Assembly: GCA_034440615.1 (NCBI GenBank)
Contig: JAOTOM010004959.1
Span: 124,001 to 188,000 of the forward strand
Direction of reading: 5' to 3'
DNA: 64,000 nucleotides
From: Ashinkailepas kermadecensis
Taxonomy: Eukaryota > Arthropoda > Thecostraca > Neolepadidae
Part shown: positions 1 to 12,200 of the stretch, in pieces
How the letters are laid out: each line of letters opens with the position of its first letter
Numbering within the stretch: the stretch's first letter is position 1
The notes under the pieces: model-generated
What the model saw: the letters and a program-made list of their open reading frames with translations, nothing else
Databases searched by the model: none
Told to the model about the DNA's origin: nothing
Translations under genes and position numbers: made by a program

Positions 1-267
1 TGCTTCACCGACCGCCACAACTCATATTCCACACGTGCCAGTAAGTTCATAATTGTGCTGAATGTGTTTTGGTTTCTGAGCAGAGTGACTCTTCTCGTCA
101 CATTATGGCACCGACACGCCTCCTGCGCGATGTTTGTTGTCGGTCCGGTGATGGTCGATTCACGATCTTCCCCCGATACTGGGAACAGCCTTTATCATCA
201 GCGCTGCCACTGCAGGTCGATCAGACTGCTTGAAGCCAATGGAAAGTTGTACTGATACGAGCTGACG
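1..267. other. No gene recognised
   Basis: I see no domain, repeat or RNA in this stretch. The short open frame at 55-255 has no recognisable motif and is probably chance. Confidence 0.5.
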
Positions 268-526
268 ACGATGACTGTCAAAAGCTGACCAGCGATCACA
301 CTGACGGAAGCTGATCAGCGATCACACTGTCAGGAGCTGACTAGCGAGCACAATGTCAGAAGCTGACCAGCGGTCGCACTGTCAGAAGCTAACCAGCGGT
401 CACATTGTCACAAGCTGACCTGCGATCACACTGTCAGAAGCTGACCAGCGGTCGCACTGTCAGAAGCTGGCCAGCGATCACACTGTCGGAAGCTGACCAG
501 CGATCACACTGTCAGAAGCCGACCAG
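268..526. repeat. 26-bp minisatellite, left part
   Basis: About ten degenerate copies of a 26-bp unit containing GAAGCTGACCAGCGATCACA. The same array resumes at 3150, so a LINE at 527-3149 was inserted into a pre-existing minisatellite. The last bases before the insertion (CAG, 524-526) recur at 3150-3152. Confidence 0.9.
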
Positions 527-3093
527 TTGTCACTGGAGCTGTCTACCGTTCCCCAAATAGTGCAGTGACACCGGCCAATGAGGAGCTACATGATCAGCTG
601 GCACACGTCCTAAGCCTGGGCAAGCCCATCTTTCTTCTCGATGACACCAACTTTGACGTGCTGCAGCCCGACAAACCAGGTGTGCGGGCTTATCTGCGTA
701 CGTTTTGCGATCTGTCCCTCAGCCAGCTGATAACCAACGTCACACACCCACCACGGCGAGAAGGAGACAGCCCGAGTCTCCTCGATCATCTCATTACAAA
801 TCGATCTGACCTGACCACAGAAGTTCGAGTCATTCACACAGATTTCAGCGACCACGACGTCATTGCTGCATCTATCACAATTGACAGGCGTCGCCCTCAG
901 CCCACCGTCATTACCATCCGATCGACAAGACGCTTAGATCAAAATGCTTTTTGCCTAGATCTGCTGTTGGCCGACTGGTCCGCCGTTTATCAAGCGACCA
1001 CCACCTCGGACAAATGGGACGCATGGATGGCTGCATGGCAGCCAATAATCGACCATCACATGCCCCTTCGTCAAATCAAGCTGAAGCACCGGTCGCCGCC
1101 TTGGTTGCAGCATGATGACGTTCATACAGCAAGGGCAGCACTGAAACAGGCGCGCGAGCACAGAGATGCAGCACGAAGCGAAGAAGCCCAGCGGAATTAC
1201 CGTGAGCACAAGGGCGCACTCCGAACGGCTCAACATGACGCATGCGCAGAATACTTTCATACTGCTGGTACCCGCACACCGTGGAAGAACATCCGCAAGT
1301 TCATTATTGCCTCCAGCAAGTCAACGATAGAAGAGCCTGGCACAACCATTCAACCGCCTGATTGGCATGAACGGCTCAACCGGCATTTTACCGGCGTCGG
1401 TGCCGCGGTAGCTGCTGATTTAGCGATGGCGCCGCCCGGAGAGCCCCTCTGGCCAAGACCCCCACGTGTCTGTAGCGGCGCATTCACACCGTATCCTGTG
1501 ACGATGCCAGAGCTGTCAAAAGCGTTGCAGCGCATGGGTGGCTCACGAGCGTCCGGAGCTGATGGCATCACCATCCAGATGCTCAAGATGACGTTTAGCG
1601 TGGTGGGTCCGCATCTGTTAAACATTATCAACTCATGCATCACAAGCTGTGAACTGCCACCGTCATGGAAAACGGCGATGGTAACACCCCTGCACAAAAG
1701 TGGTAACGCAAACGACCCACACAACTACAGGCCAATATCGATATTGCCAGTGGTCGAAAAACTCTGCGAGCGTGTCGTGTGTACACAACTGATAGACTAT
1801 CTGACTAGTCATCATCTACTGTGCCCAGAACAGTACGGTTTCCGGCCCGGCCTGTCTACCGAGATGGCTCTGCTAGACACGGTCATCCACGCTACCCTCA
1901 AAATCGACCAAGGCGAGACCACTCCACTGGTTGCAGCTGACACCTCAAAGGCGTTCGACAGCGTGGAGCATAGTCGCCTCATGGACAAGCTCGGATGATA
2001 CGGCGTCAACTCCGACTGGTTCCGAGCGTGGCTTGAGGGCCGTTCGCAAACAGTGAAGGATTCTAGCCCTCTGTCGGTAACACATGGTGTGGTGCAGGGC
2101 TCGATCTTGGGCCCGGTTATGTTCCTAATATTCTCCAATGACCTCCCACAACGTATCCCACACGGCAAGATTGTTATGTATGCCTATGATGTCCAGTTCC
2201 TCGACTCCGGGAAGCGAAACCAAATCACAGCCATTAGCCAACGATTGAATAAATCACTGTCAGTCGCCTTTAACTGGTTCATCCAGAATCGACTAAAAGA
2301 AAATCCCTCCAAAACTGAGATGGTTGTTCTCCAATCTTCTAGACATCATACACCTGTGAAATTATCTGTTCGTCTGGGCCAGTTGGAAATAGTACCCACG
2401 AAGTCTGTGAAATTACTTGGCGTCAAAATTGACTCACACCTGTCCTGGGATGTGCATGTATCTACTGTTGTGCGTCTGTGTAACTGCATACTCACTGGAC
2501 TCGCTAGACTGCGTCATAAGTTTTCTCAAATTACGAGACGGGTGCTAATTGAGGCACTCGTATTCCCCCACATAAGATACTGTGTGTCTGTCTGGGGAAG
2601 CTGTAGCAGAGCCCAGAAACGACGCATTCAAAAATGCATCAACTTTGGTGCAAGGATTGTCGCCGGCTTGCACTACCGGGATCATGTGTCGCCCACGTTG
2701 AAAGAACTAGGATAGCTCAAATTCGAGGATTTCATATCCGAGGCAGATGCTCACTCAGTTTTCAAAATTATGAACGAGTTCACTGGCCCAGAACTCATTC
2801 GCGGACAACTAAACTGTCGCTCAACTGTGTCGCAACGGCGCACCAGGGCGACGGCTAACGGTGAACTCCAGGTACCACGATGCCGCACAGAATTCGCGCG
2901 CCGCTCCTTCATACCGAGAGCTTTCCGGACGTGGAACAATCTGCCTCCAGATGTGAGGAACTCAGGTGGCTACAATGTTTTCAAACGGAGGCTTTCGGCC
3001 ATGCTGCGCATGTCCGGGCTCGTGATGATGGTTTGTGATGTGATGATGGTTGGCCCATGTATGCTCGTGATGATGGTTTGTGCTGCACATTAG
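527..3093 (+). pseudogene. Inactive LINE ORF2: endonuclease C-terminus, reverse transcriptase, C-terminal domain
   Basis: One reading frame runs through the whole stretch. It begins with the end of an APE-type endonuclease (LLDDTNF near 622, SLLDHLITN near 773, SDH near 850). The reverse transcriptase follows, with NYRPISILP near 1725, QYGFRPG near 1830, AADTSKAFDSV near 1935 and GVVQGSILGP near 2090. The frame ends at TAG 3091-3093. Three defects are visible: TGA at 1996-1998, TAG at 2713-2715, and a catalytic box reading YAYD near 2178 where active enzymes have Y-A/V-D-D. The frame is otherwise intact, so the decay is recent or the copy was inserted already mutated. Nothing suggests a host function. 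Confidence 0.85.
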
Positions 3094-3149
3094 TGCACTT
3101 CTGTGACTGAAACTGAAAAACCCTGCTCGGGAGGATCCGAAATACATTA
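527..3149 (+). mobile_element. 5'-truncated non-LTR retrotransposon (CR1/jockey-like LINE)
   Basis: The element starts abruptly inside an apurinic-endonuclease-like domain and continues through a reverse transcriptase and a C-terminal region. It ends with a short 3' tail (GAAATACATTA) directly against minisatellite DNA. Truncation at the 5' end is what target-primed reverse transcription usually produces. A CAG on both sides could be a 3-bp target duplication, though it is also part of the minisatellite unit. The family assignment rests on the endonuclease motifs and on a C-terminal segment (SFIPRAFRTWNNLP) that resembles CR1-group elements. It was not checked by search. Confidence 0.85.
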
Positions 3150-3458
3150 CAGCGATCACACTGACGGAAGCTGACCAGTGATCACACTGATGGAAGCTGA
3201 CCAGCGATCACACTGTCAGAAGCTGACCAGTGATCACACTGTCAGAAGCTGACCAGCGGTCGCACTGTCAGGAGCTGACCAGCGATCACACTGTCAGGAG
3301 CTGACCAGCGGTCCCACTGTCAGAAGCTGACCAGCGATCACACTGTCAGGAGCTGACCAGCGATCACACTGTCAGAAGCTGACCAGCGGTCGCACTGTCA
3401 GGAGCTGACCAGCGATCACACTGTCAGAGGCTGACCAGCGATCACACCGTGAGCAGCT
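3150..3458. repeat. 26-bp minisatellite, right part
   Basis: About twelve more copies of the 26-bp unit seen at 268-526, resuming immediately after the LINE 3' end. Confidence 0.9.
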
Positions 3459-3493
3459 GACTGGGCGGGAGGTCACGACAGCCGTGCGAGTGC

Positions 3494-3680
3494 GTTATAC
3501 GGACCGAGTGAACGGAGCGAGATGTGCTGGGGAAATAGTTTCTTTAGAATCTAGGACACAGTATCGATTACGGTCTTTGAGTATCTTTCTTCCAGGCTTA
3601 TAGTATCTTCCCTTTATGAGCGTAATCTAGATGGACTTCGGTGGCTGTCATTAAGCCTTATCACCTTGATTACTTTATGA
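3494..3680 (+). repeat. Dispersed repeat R1, copy 1
   Basis: About 180 bp that can be aligned by eye at roughly 70% identity with 18195-18375 in the same orientation. Shared blocks include CGAGTGAAC, TTTCTTTAGA and CTTATAG. It has no coding motif and no clear ends, so the class is unknown. It could be a SINE body or a MITE. Confidence 0.6.
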
Positions 3681-3924
3681 CCTCATGAGTGCTCAAAGAT
3701 GCATTGTCACTGTGAGACGCAAACCATCAGAGCATAGCAGGCCTGGACAGACCGAATACATTTTCTGACGATCGTAGTTTCTCTTAAAAGCTAACCAAAT
3801 GCTTAGATGGCCCTCAAATCACCTCACACAAAGCTACCTCCACACACCGAAAACAATCACTGTTTTCGGAATCGCTGGATTCTCCCTAGCAGGAAGGTAG
3901 GGAGAACTCAGCACTAAGAAAGTG

Positions 3925-4012
3925 GTGGCGGTTATTGGTTTTACGACACTTCGACCGTTGAGTCATGTGGCGTCGCCAATCTCTCACGTCGATTGGCCGC
4001 GGGTGAAGAGTA
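3925..4012 (-). mobile_element. 5'-truncated tRNA-derived SINE copy
   Basis: 88 bp nearly identical to the body of the full SINE at 19503-19660, but without the tRNA-like head, so it is truncated at its 5' (right) end. It is flanked by imperfect 14-bp direct repeats: GCACTAAGAAAGTG at 3911-3924 and GCACTGAGAAAGTG at 4013-4026. These are probably the target site duplication. Confidence 0.8.
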
Positions 4013-4026
4013 GCACTGAGAAAGTG

Positions 4027-5395
4027 ATTGACCTGTCTATTGGGTCGCTGCCAGCGACAACAGGCGTCGTCAACTGACCTTTACCCCCACCCTCTCCCAA
4101 CTGAACCCCAGAGAGGCATGGCCACATCACCACGTGCTGAAGCACCGCGCGGTGTTTGTGGGCACGAGATGAAACACTGATGTCTGTCCTAATTCCGTGG
4201 TGACACCGGCAGCTGTGCGGGGCCTCAATTTCCCCACGAAGTCACCGATGCGATAGGCTGCTCTTCGTCTGCTGCTATCGGCCTCGTCAGATACTGGCTG
4301 AGTCACCTGCTGCATCCTGCAATCCTCACAAGCCTGCTGAATCACCGAACGGCTGGTCAGACGCCACTCAAGGCATGCAGAAAGTGAATCGTCGACTGGA
4401 CAAGTGGCGTGTCGATCTTGAGAGCCCGAACACCAAGGTCACGGACCCTGCACCCACCCCTCGCCTGAAGACCAGCTGTCAGCGGTGGCATCATGGCACC
4501 CGTCGATGGCTCCTGCGCACACCTGGCGCCGCATTTAGAACGGCACACGCGCCGATCCGGTCCGAAATAGCCGGCCCGTTGAGTCACGAACTGAGCGCTG
4601 TTCAGATGTGTCGACCGGGCGCGCCGGTCCAGTCGGGCCGAGGGGGTCCGCCCTGGTGCCGCCGCTGGGTCAGGTCACCGGACCGGGTCACCAGGCCCGG
4701 TCAGGTCACCAGATCGGCTTAGGGTCAGGATCAGGTCAACGGACCAGGTCAGGTCACAAGACAGAGCTAGGTCACTGAACTGGGTCAGGTCACCAAATAC
4801 GGTCAGGTCACTACATCTGGCCAGACCACTACATCGGGTCAGGTAACCAAATGCGATTAGGTCACTACACCTGGTTAGGTCTTCAGACCGGGGCAGGCCA
4901 CCAGTCAGGAAGAGCCGCTGGATGACACCATATAGGCGGGCAACATATTTTGCGCTGCTTCTTAAGCATCATCCCTGGTCTTCCTGAGATACGGATATGG
5001 TAGTGGTTTAGTGAAGAGCGAAGCGGGAGTCCACACGGCCAGAGCTGCAGGCGACCCGCAAGGTGAGCAGGCTGGGTTACGCAAGAAGAACTCAATCGCG
5101 TGATAAGGCATGCATAATGGAAGCCTGGAAAGTCGAAGTTGTGAAGGAAAGAAACTGTATGTTGATTTTGATTGTGAATCTTTAATGTTGCGCATAACAT
5201 AAAATGCATGTAATATAATACATGTAATATTAAAAACATGATGATCTAATACACTTAATCATAATACTCTTCATCGTACCAATTACCGTTTGATGGGTTC
5301 GTGAAATTGAGCTCCCGTGCTCTGCTCTGAAGTTCCTTTTTGTATTAACTAATGAAAAGAACGAATGCTTTGCTACATGCGGTATTTATGTCATG
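4027..5395. other. Non-coding stretch with GGTCA-rich degenerate repeats
   Basis: No gene recognised. From about 4663 to 4895 there is a loose tandem repeat of about 20 bp built on CAGGTCACCA and CGGGTCAGGT. The rest is featureless. The minus-strand open frames here have no Ig or linker signature, so no further sallimus exon is visible. Confidence 0.5.
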
Positions 5396-5480
5396 ATCGG
5401 TTCCGATCTCCGATCCGACCGGTTCCGATCTCATGATCGGTTCCGATCTCGTTCGGACATGATCGGTTCCGATCTCCCCA
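5396..5480. repeat. Short tandem GGTTCCGATCTC repeat
   Basis: Four copies of GGTTCCGATCTC with spacers such as CATGATC. Just to the right, 5510-5545 contains AATAAAAACAGTGC and ACTTTATTC. This could be the end of a mobile element or of a 3' UTR, but no boundaries can be drawn. Confidence 0.5.
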
Positions 5481-6244
5481 TCGCTGTATCGTCATCGTTC
5501 GGACTTGCAAATAAAAACAGTGCTCACGGCACAACTTTATTCTCTCCAGCGTGAGTGAACATTCCGCGTATCACGTACTGCACCATATCACGTCATCACC
5601 CACCATGGCTGCTCCCGCCATTCACGAGTCGGGTGCCACCAAGGGTCGCATCGAACGCCGACCAGCGCCGCGCGGACAAGCCCTGCTCTTTCGCCCAGTG
5701 GCTCGCCTCTTCCGCATGCATCAACGTGTCACTATTTACTTGATATTAATACTATAGTTTGGTGAGCTAAAAAGCTTTTAAATCGGTGCAAGCACAACAT
5801 CTCCATTTGTTTAAGTAAATACAAGTAGTGTCTACGAAAACTAGCGGGAAAGTGTCAAATAGTATGCAGACAATGGTTAATGTGGACAAGTGTGCTTGTA
5901 ATATATACAGGGTAGTACTAAAACAATACATAAAATCTAAATGATATTATACATGCCTCAATATATCACTTCACCCATTAAATAGATGTAATAAAATAAA
6001 ATTATTCTGCCAGGCAATACGGACGTGGCCGTAGCCATTCCACGGCCGTGTAGAAAGTAGGCTTAGGTCATTACTTATTGCGTATGCTTATTACTTTATC
6101 ATCACGTATTGAATAGCCATAGGAACAAAGAGAAGAGCATGACACGGTGTCACATCCCCCATACAGCACGCTATCCCTAACGACAGCACGCTATCCCTAA
6201 TCTACAGCATGCTATCCCTAACGACACGCCATCGACAGTGATGC
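5481..6244. other. Region downstream of the sallimus tail stop codon
   Basis: No coding exon recognised. If the stop at 6245-6247 is used, the 3' UTR would lie here on the minus strand. TTTATT at about 5537 reads AATAAA on the minus strand and would be a poly(A) signal about 700 nt downstream of the stop. A plus-strand frame at 5551-5757 matches nothing I know. Confidence 0.4.
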
Positions 6245-9200
6245 TCAGGTCGCTTCCGTCTGGCTGCTCTGCGTCATCGTCTCGTGGGTCTTCGTCTCCA
6301 CAGTCTTCCGGGTGCGGCGTTTCGCACCTGGCCGCGTCCCCTCGGTGTCGAACACCTCCTTCTTGCGGTCGGTCTGGAACGCCTCGCTGGCCGCCTTGGT
6401 CCGGTGTACGGTGCGGCCGTCCCTCTCCAGCCGCTGCGCCTCGCTGCCACTCGCGTGGCCCGTCGACTGGTGGCGCTCGTTGTTGCCGTCGCGCGACCAC
6501 TCCTCCACGAAGCTCCGCTGGTTCTGAGGAAACTCGCTGGATTTCGGACCCAGCCAGGCGCCGTGCTCGACCGCAGCCAGCGCGCCTGGCGACCGCTGCG
6601 CCGTCAGGCCGGCGCTGAACTCGGCCTGACATCGGCTGTGTTTGTCTGTGGCCCCCGGGCACGCAGGCGCCGCCGACTCCCCGGTCGTACCCCAGCGGCT
6701 GCTGGTGCTTTCGGAGCGCGACTGACACGACGACTTGCGCGTGCTACTTGTCTTCGCCGGTGACCGGTGGACGTCAGGAGCAGCCGGGCTGGTGCTGCTC
6801 ACGCTCTCCGTCTTGCTGTTCGACGCACTCATCGACTGCCGCGTCTGGCTGGATGCGGTATGATCAGGGGCAGACTCACTGGCTGGAACAGCCTTCCAGT
6901 TGGTGCCAGAGTTTTCCGAATTGAACTCGAAGGCTGTCTTGCGGCTCTGTATATCGCTCTGTCCAGGACTTGGTCGGAAGTGAGGACTGGAAGTTGACTC
7001 GGTTCCACTATGGTGGACGGGTAAAGAAGACTTCTCTGACCTCCCCCTTCCCCCCCCTTTTTGCCCGAGTCTCCCCAGGTTTTGTGGGGGTTTTTTTTTT
7101 GGAAGCTAATAAGGAAAAAAAAAGGAGGCCGGGGGGAAAAAAAAGGGGGGAGGGGGGGAGGAAGATGTGTCAGAGACGTCGAGTACGAAGACGATTCTCT
7201 GACGTCTCCGTCTCTGTCACCTTGTTGCCTAGAACTGGCGGGTTTTGCTGTGGGACAATGTCTCCTTTTTTTCATAAAAAGGGAGAAAAAAAGGAGCACC
7301 AAAAGAAAAAAAAAGGGGAGAACAACCCGGGGAGGGCCGGAATGTTTTGGGTGAATTCCACGTTGAGGGGCTCTTCCTCCCCCCCCTGAAAATGGTGATT
7401 TTGGCCTTTAAAAACCGGGTTTTCCCGAGAAAACCCCCCCGGGGGGGGGGGGGTTGGATTTTTGGAATTTTTGGCGGTTAAACCCGGCTGCCCCCCCCCC
7501 TAAACCAAAAATATAGAAAAGGATTGGAAGGGAAAAGAAAAAGGAAAAAAAAACACGCCAATTATGGAAAAAAAATTAAAAATTTTTTTCCATTTTTCTT
7601 TTTTTTACGAGTCTTGCTGTGGGACGATGTCTCCTGTTTGTCTTCGTAAGGCTTCGCGTTACTAGGCAAGAAAGATGGAGCTCCGGCTGGAGAGAATGGT
7701 GGAGCGCTAGCCGGCGGGACCGCAACCGGAATCACGTGTTCCATCCCAGAAGACACGGATTTATCGAATCCAGACTGACGAGAGACCGTCTCACTTGTCC
7801 GCTGCTGTGTGGACAGGTCGGGTTGGGTCTGCCCCGAGGCGGTGGTTTTCTCTGTCTGGCTCTGTTGATTCTGCTGTATCTGGTCGTCCAGCCACTGGCC
7901 CTGAGTAACCGTTCCCGGTGTTGGTGCAACTGAATATCTTGGGCTGCTCACCTTCGGACTAAACTGTGGCTCTCGACGCACACCAATATTCTGTACAGGA
8001 ATTGGCTGTAACTGAGAAGTGCGAGTAGACACAGGCCCACTATGGTGGGCAGAGTACGAAGACTTCTCCGACGTCTCCGTTTCTGTCACCTTGTTGCCTG
8101 AGAACTGGCGGGTCTTGCTGTGTGACGATGCCTCCTGTTTGTCATCATAAGGCAGGACAGATGGAGCTCCAACTGGAGAGAATCGTGGAGCACCAACCGG
8201 CGAGGCCACCACCGGAATCGTGGGCTCTGTTCCAGAAGATGACACCGACTTCTCAAATCGGGTCTCATGAGAAGCAGTTTTGCTCTCGTTCGTACCACCA
8301 GGCATCTGATACTTCGGCGGCTTTGAGGCGGGCGTCTTCTCTACCTGACTCTGCTGAGACTGCTGGATTTGGTCGTCTAGCAACTGGTGGTCCTGCGGAA
8401 CAGCTGCCGGTGCTGGCACGGTGGGATTTTTGGGAGTGTTGGCGCTTGAACCTGGCTGTGGCTCTTGCCGTACACCAGCATTATGCACAGGGATTGGCCG
8501 GAACTGGGAAGTGGGAGTAAACACAGGCCCGCTATGGTGGACAGAGTATGACGACTTCTCCGACGTCTCCGTCTCTGTCACCTTGTTGCCCGAGCACTCA
8601 CGAGTCTTGCTGTGGGACGATGTCTCCTGTTTGTCGTCGTAAGGCTTCGCGTTACTAGGCAAGAAAGATGGAGCTCCGGCTGGAGAGAATGGTGGAGCGC
8701 TAGCCGGCGAGTCAGCTACTGGAATCACGTGTTCCATCCCAGAAGACACGGATTTATCGAATCCAGACTGACGAGAGACCGTCTCACTTGTCCGCTGCTG
8801 TGTGGACAGGTCGGGTTGGGTCTGCCCCGAGGCGGTGGTTTTCTCTGTCTGGCTCTGTTGATTTTGCTGTATCTGGTCGTCCAGCCACTGGCCCTGAGGA
8901 ACCGTTCCCGGTGTTGGTGCAACTGAATATCTTGGGCTGCTCACCTTCGGACTAAACTGTGGCTCTCGACGCACAACAACATTCTGTACAGGAACTGGCT
9001 GGAACTGAGAAGTGGGAGTAGACACAGGCCCACTATGGTGGACAGAGTACGAGGACTTCTCCGACGTCTCCGTTTCTGTCACCTTGTTGCCTGAGAACTC
9101 GCGGGTCTTGCTGTGTGACGATGCCTCCTGTTTGTCATCATAAGGTAGGACAGATGGAGCTCCAACTGGAGAGAATCGTGGAGCACCAACCGGCGAGGCC

Positions 9201-12200
9201 GCCACCGGAATCGTGGGCTCTGTTCCAGAAGATGACACCGACTTCTCAAATCGGGTCTCATGAGAAGCAGTTTTGCTCTCGTTCGTACCACCAGGCATCT
9301 GATACTTCGGCGACTTTGAGTCGGGCGTCTTCTCTACCTGGCTCTGCTGAAACTGCTGGATTTGGTCGTCTAGCAGCTGGTGGTCCTGCGGAACAGCTGC
9401 CGGTGCTGGCACGGTGGGATTTTTGGGAGTGTTGGCGCTTGAACCTGGCTGCGGATCTTGACGTACACCAGCATTATGCACAGGGATTGGCCGGAACTGG
9501 GAAGTGGGAGTAAACACAGGCCCGCTATGGTGGACAGAGTATGAAGACTTCTCCGACGTCTCCGTCTCCGTCACCTTGTTACCCGAGCTCTCGCGGGTCT
9601 TGCTGTGGGACGATGTCTCCTGCTTGTCGTTGTAAGGCAAGACAGGTGGAGTTCTAACTGGAGAGAATGGTGGAGCACTAGCCGGCGAGACCGCCATCGG
9701 AATCACGTGTTTCATCCCAGAAGACACGAATGTCTCACATGGGATCTCACGATGCATGGTTTCGCTCCTCTTCTGCTCGGTGGACGTCTGTCGCTGCGGC
9801 ATTTTAGGTGGGGTAGTCGGCATCGTTTCAATCTTATGCGAACGTTGGGTTTGATCATCCAGATCGTGATGGCCCTGAGACGCGCTTGGCGATTCAGGCG
9901 GCTTCTGCGGCTCCACAGGAGTCGCACCGCTAGTCGTCGAAAAGCTCTCCGTGTGTTTCTGGAGGTTTTGTGAGGTTAGCTGGACGGGAACGACCGTTTC
10001 ACGCGGCGCCGCGCCTGGGACTGTACTGGGCGTTGACGACCCGTATGTCTGCTCCGTGGTCTGCTCAGACCGGTTGACGGTGCTCTTCACGCCGCGGTGC
10101 CGCCTCCTCGCACCGTGTGAAGGCTGCGGAGATTGCGGCTGCGGAGCTGACTGCGGAGGCGCCGAGGCGACCGGTGCCGCAGTCTCCTTGCTGTGGGATG
10201 AACTGCTTTCAGTCCGCTGACGTTCGAGCCGGCTCGTGCGCTTCTCCGACGTTTGCCTGCCCGGCAACGATGCCACTGGACTGCTCGGAACGTCCTGCCA
10301 GACGTGCTGGGACGATGAGCGCTGCTCGTGACTGTCGCGGGACACCTGGGACCGGGACGGCGCCGTCCGGGCCGACACCGGCGGCATCTCGATCGGGATG
10401 ACCTGCTCTCCGGCGATGAGCTTGTCTGCGGTGACCACCGTTTCGTGATTGTTCTCGGACACGTTTCGGCTGCGCCGGACGCTCCGTGTCGGCTCGGAAG
10501 TCGACTGGTCTTCCAGCACAATTTGGTCTTCCAGCGATGTCGCCTGCATCAGCTTCCGCGCTCTCTTCTGCTGACTTGATTTCTGCTGATTGATGCTTTG
10601 TTGATCGCTGGAAGTCGCAGTCTCCTTGGATTGGTAATCGACAGCCTTCGGCAGCTTCATCGACGGCATGTTCTGCTCTGAAGTCTCGAACGACTGGGAC
10701 ATGGTCTGGTGGGAGCTATGTCGGAACGACTTGACGGAACTCGAGTTGGCCGTGTTCTGGACCGAACGCTGCACCGACTGGCTCTTCTTCTCGGCCGTCT
10801 CCGTCTCGCGCCGGCCCGCACCCGTGTGCTCGGTCGTTCTCGAGTGGCTGAACGTCTCGTGTCGATCCGCGTACGGGTCGGTCGGCGCCGGCTGCTGCCG
10901 CGCCGGCTCAGTCTTGCTCGGCATGCTGGACGCCTGGTCTGCAGACAGCTGTCGTGTCAGAGGGTCTCGGGCTGGCTGGTCCCCGCTGGTGGAGAAGGTG
11001 CGCTCCGTCCGCCACTGGACCGTCGACTCCGTCGGCTGCCGGTGCACCACCTCTGGCCGCGGTCGGCGCACAACTGCCGGCTCGGCGTCGCGCCGCCCCG
11101 GCTGGTGTGCTTTCGCGGTGAGCTCACGCGTTCTGGAGTCGTCGGTCCGATGGCTCACTGCGCTCGGCGGCGTGGCGTGTGGGTGAGTGGGCGCCGACTT
11201 GGCCCTCGGCCTGGTGACGAGTCGTGCCGCCGACCCTGGACGTCCGGATTTAAGTGACGCGCCGCCTTCGAACACTTCACAGTTCTGCCGGCCTTGTTTT
11301 GCTTGGACCGGCCGGCAGAATTTCGCAGCTCGCCGCTGAGTCACGCCTCCCACCGGCCCATCAGTATCTCCGGACGGCGTTTCAATGTTGTTCTTTTCTC
11401 CCGGACCGGCCTCCTCGGCTTGGTAAAGCGAGCGTTTGCATTCCGTGAGGATGGAACTCAAGCCATCTGGTTTGCTGGTGGAAGGTCTGGATACCTTTGC
11501 TGCAGTGGCATGCACCGGTAGAAGTTCAGCTAAGTTGGATCCCGCTACTGGCGAAAATACGCAACTCTCGTCATCCGTGGTCGTTGGTTTAGTGGCCTTG
11601 AACAAATCATCGAACTTTCTCAGCACAGTCGTCCTGGGTTTGTGCACCGGACACGGTGAAGGCACAAGCTTGAAAAACTTACTAGGGCTGGAGCCAAGCT
11701 CACTCACCTGGCGAGACTCTGCACGAGATACCGCGGAAGTGATTTGTTTGGACTCGGTATCTGGTGGAGGTAGCGACATTTCCACCACCGACTGACATTT
11801 TACGACGTTGTTTGTTTTATGAGCTGGTGAGAGCGACATGCTATCTGACGCTGCCAGCTTCTCCCCTTGTTTTACAGACGTATGCACTGATGAAGACCTG
11901 GAGGTGTACTGAGGCGCTAGTACAGTAATACACTGAAGTGGCCGACCGTATTCCTTACCTGGTTTGAGAGGTGTGCGAGGCTCTCGTTCCAGGGATTTAT
12001 CAAGTGTTTTGCCGCATGACTTCTTGATAATGGGTGCTTTGGGAACTAACTGGGGGACGTCAGCTATAGTTAATGATTGGGATTTTGCGTGCAGGGTCGC
12101 TTCTGCCGTGCACGGGAATGACACCAACGTCGGCCTCGGCATCGGCATAGTTTTTCCAAATGGTTTCGAAATGTTCAAATGCTGGGCCATTGTGAGTGAA

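Noticed and set aside
6238..6832. Overlapping plus-strand frames (126 and 159 codons) and an alternative minus frame opposite the tail exon
   Set aside because: They are shadows of the minus-strand coding sequence, which shows the expected continuation of the tail.
10087..11257. Long plus-strand frames opposite the giant exon
   Set aside because: GC-rich antisense shadows; no domain, and the minus strand carries the uninterrupted coding frame.
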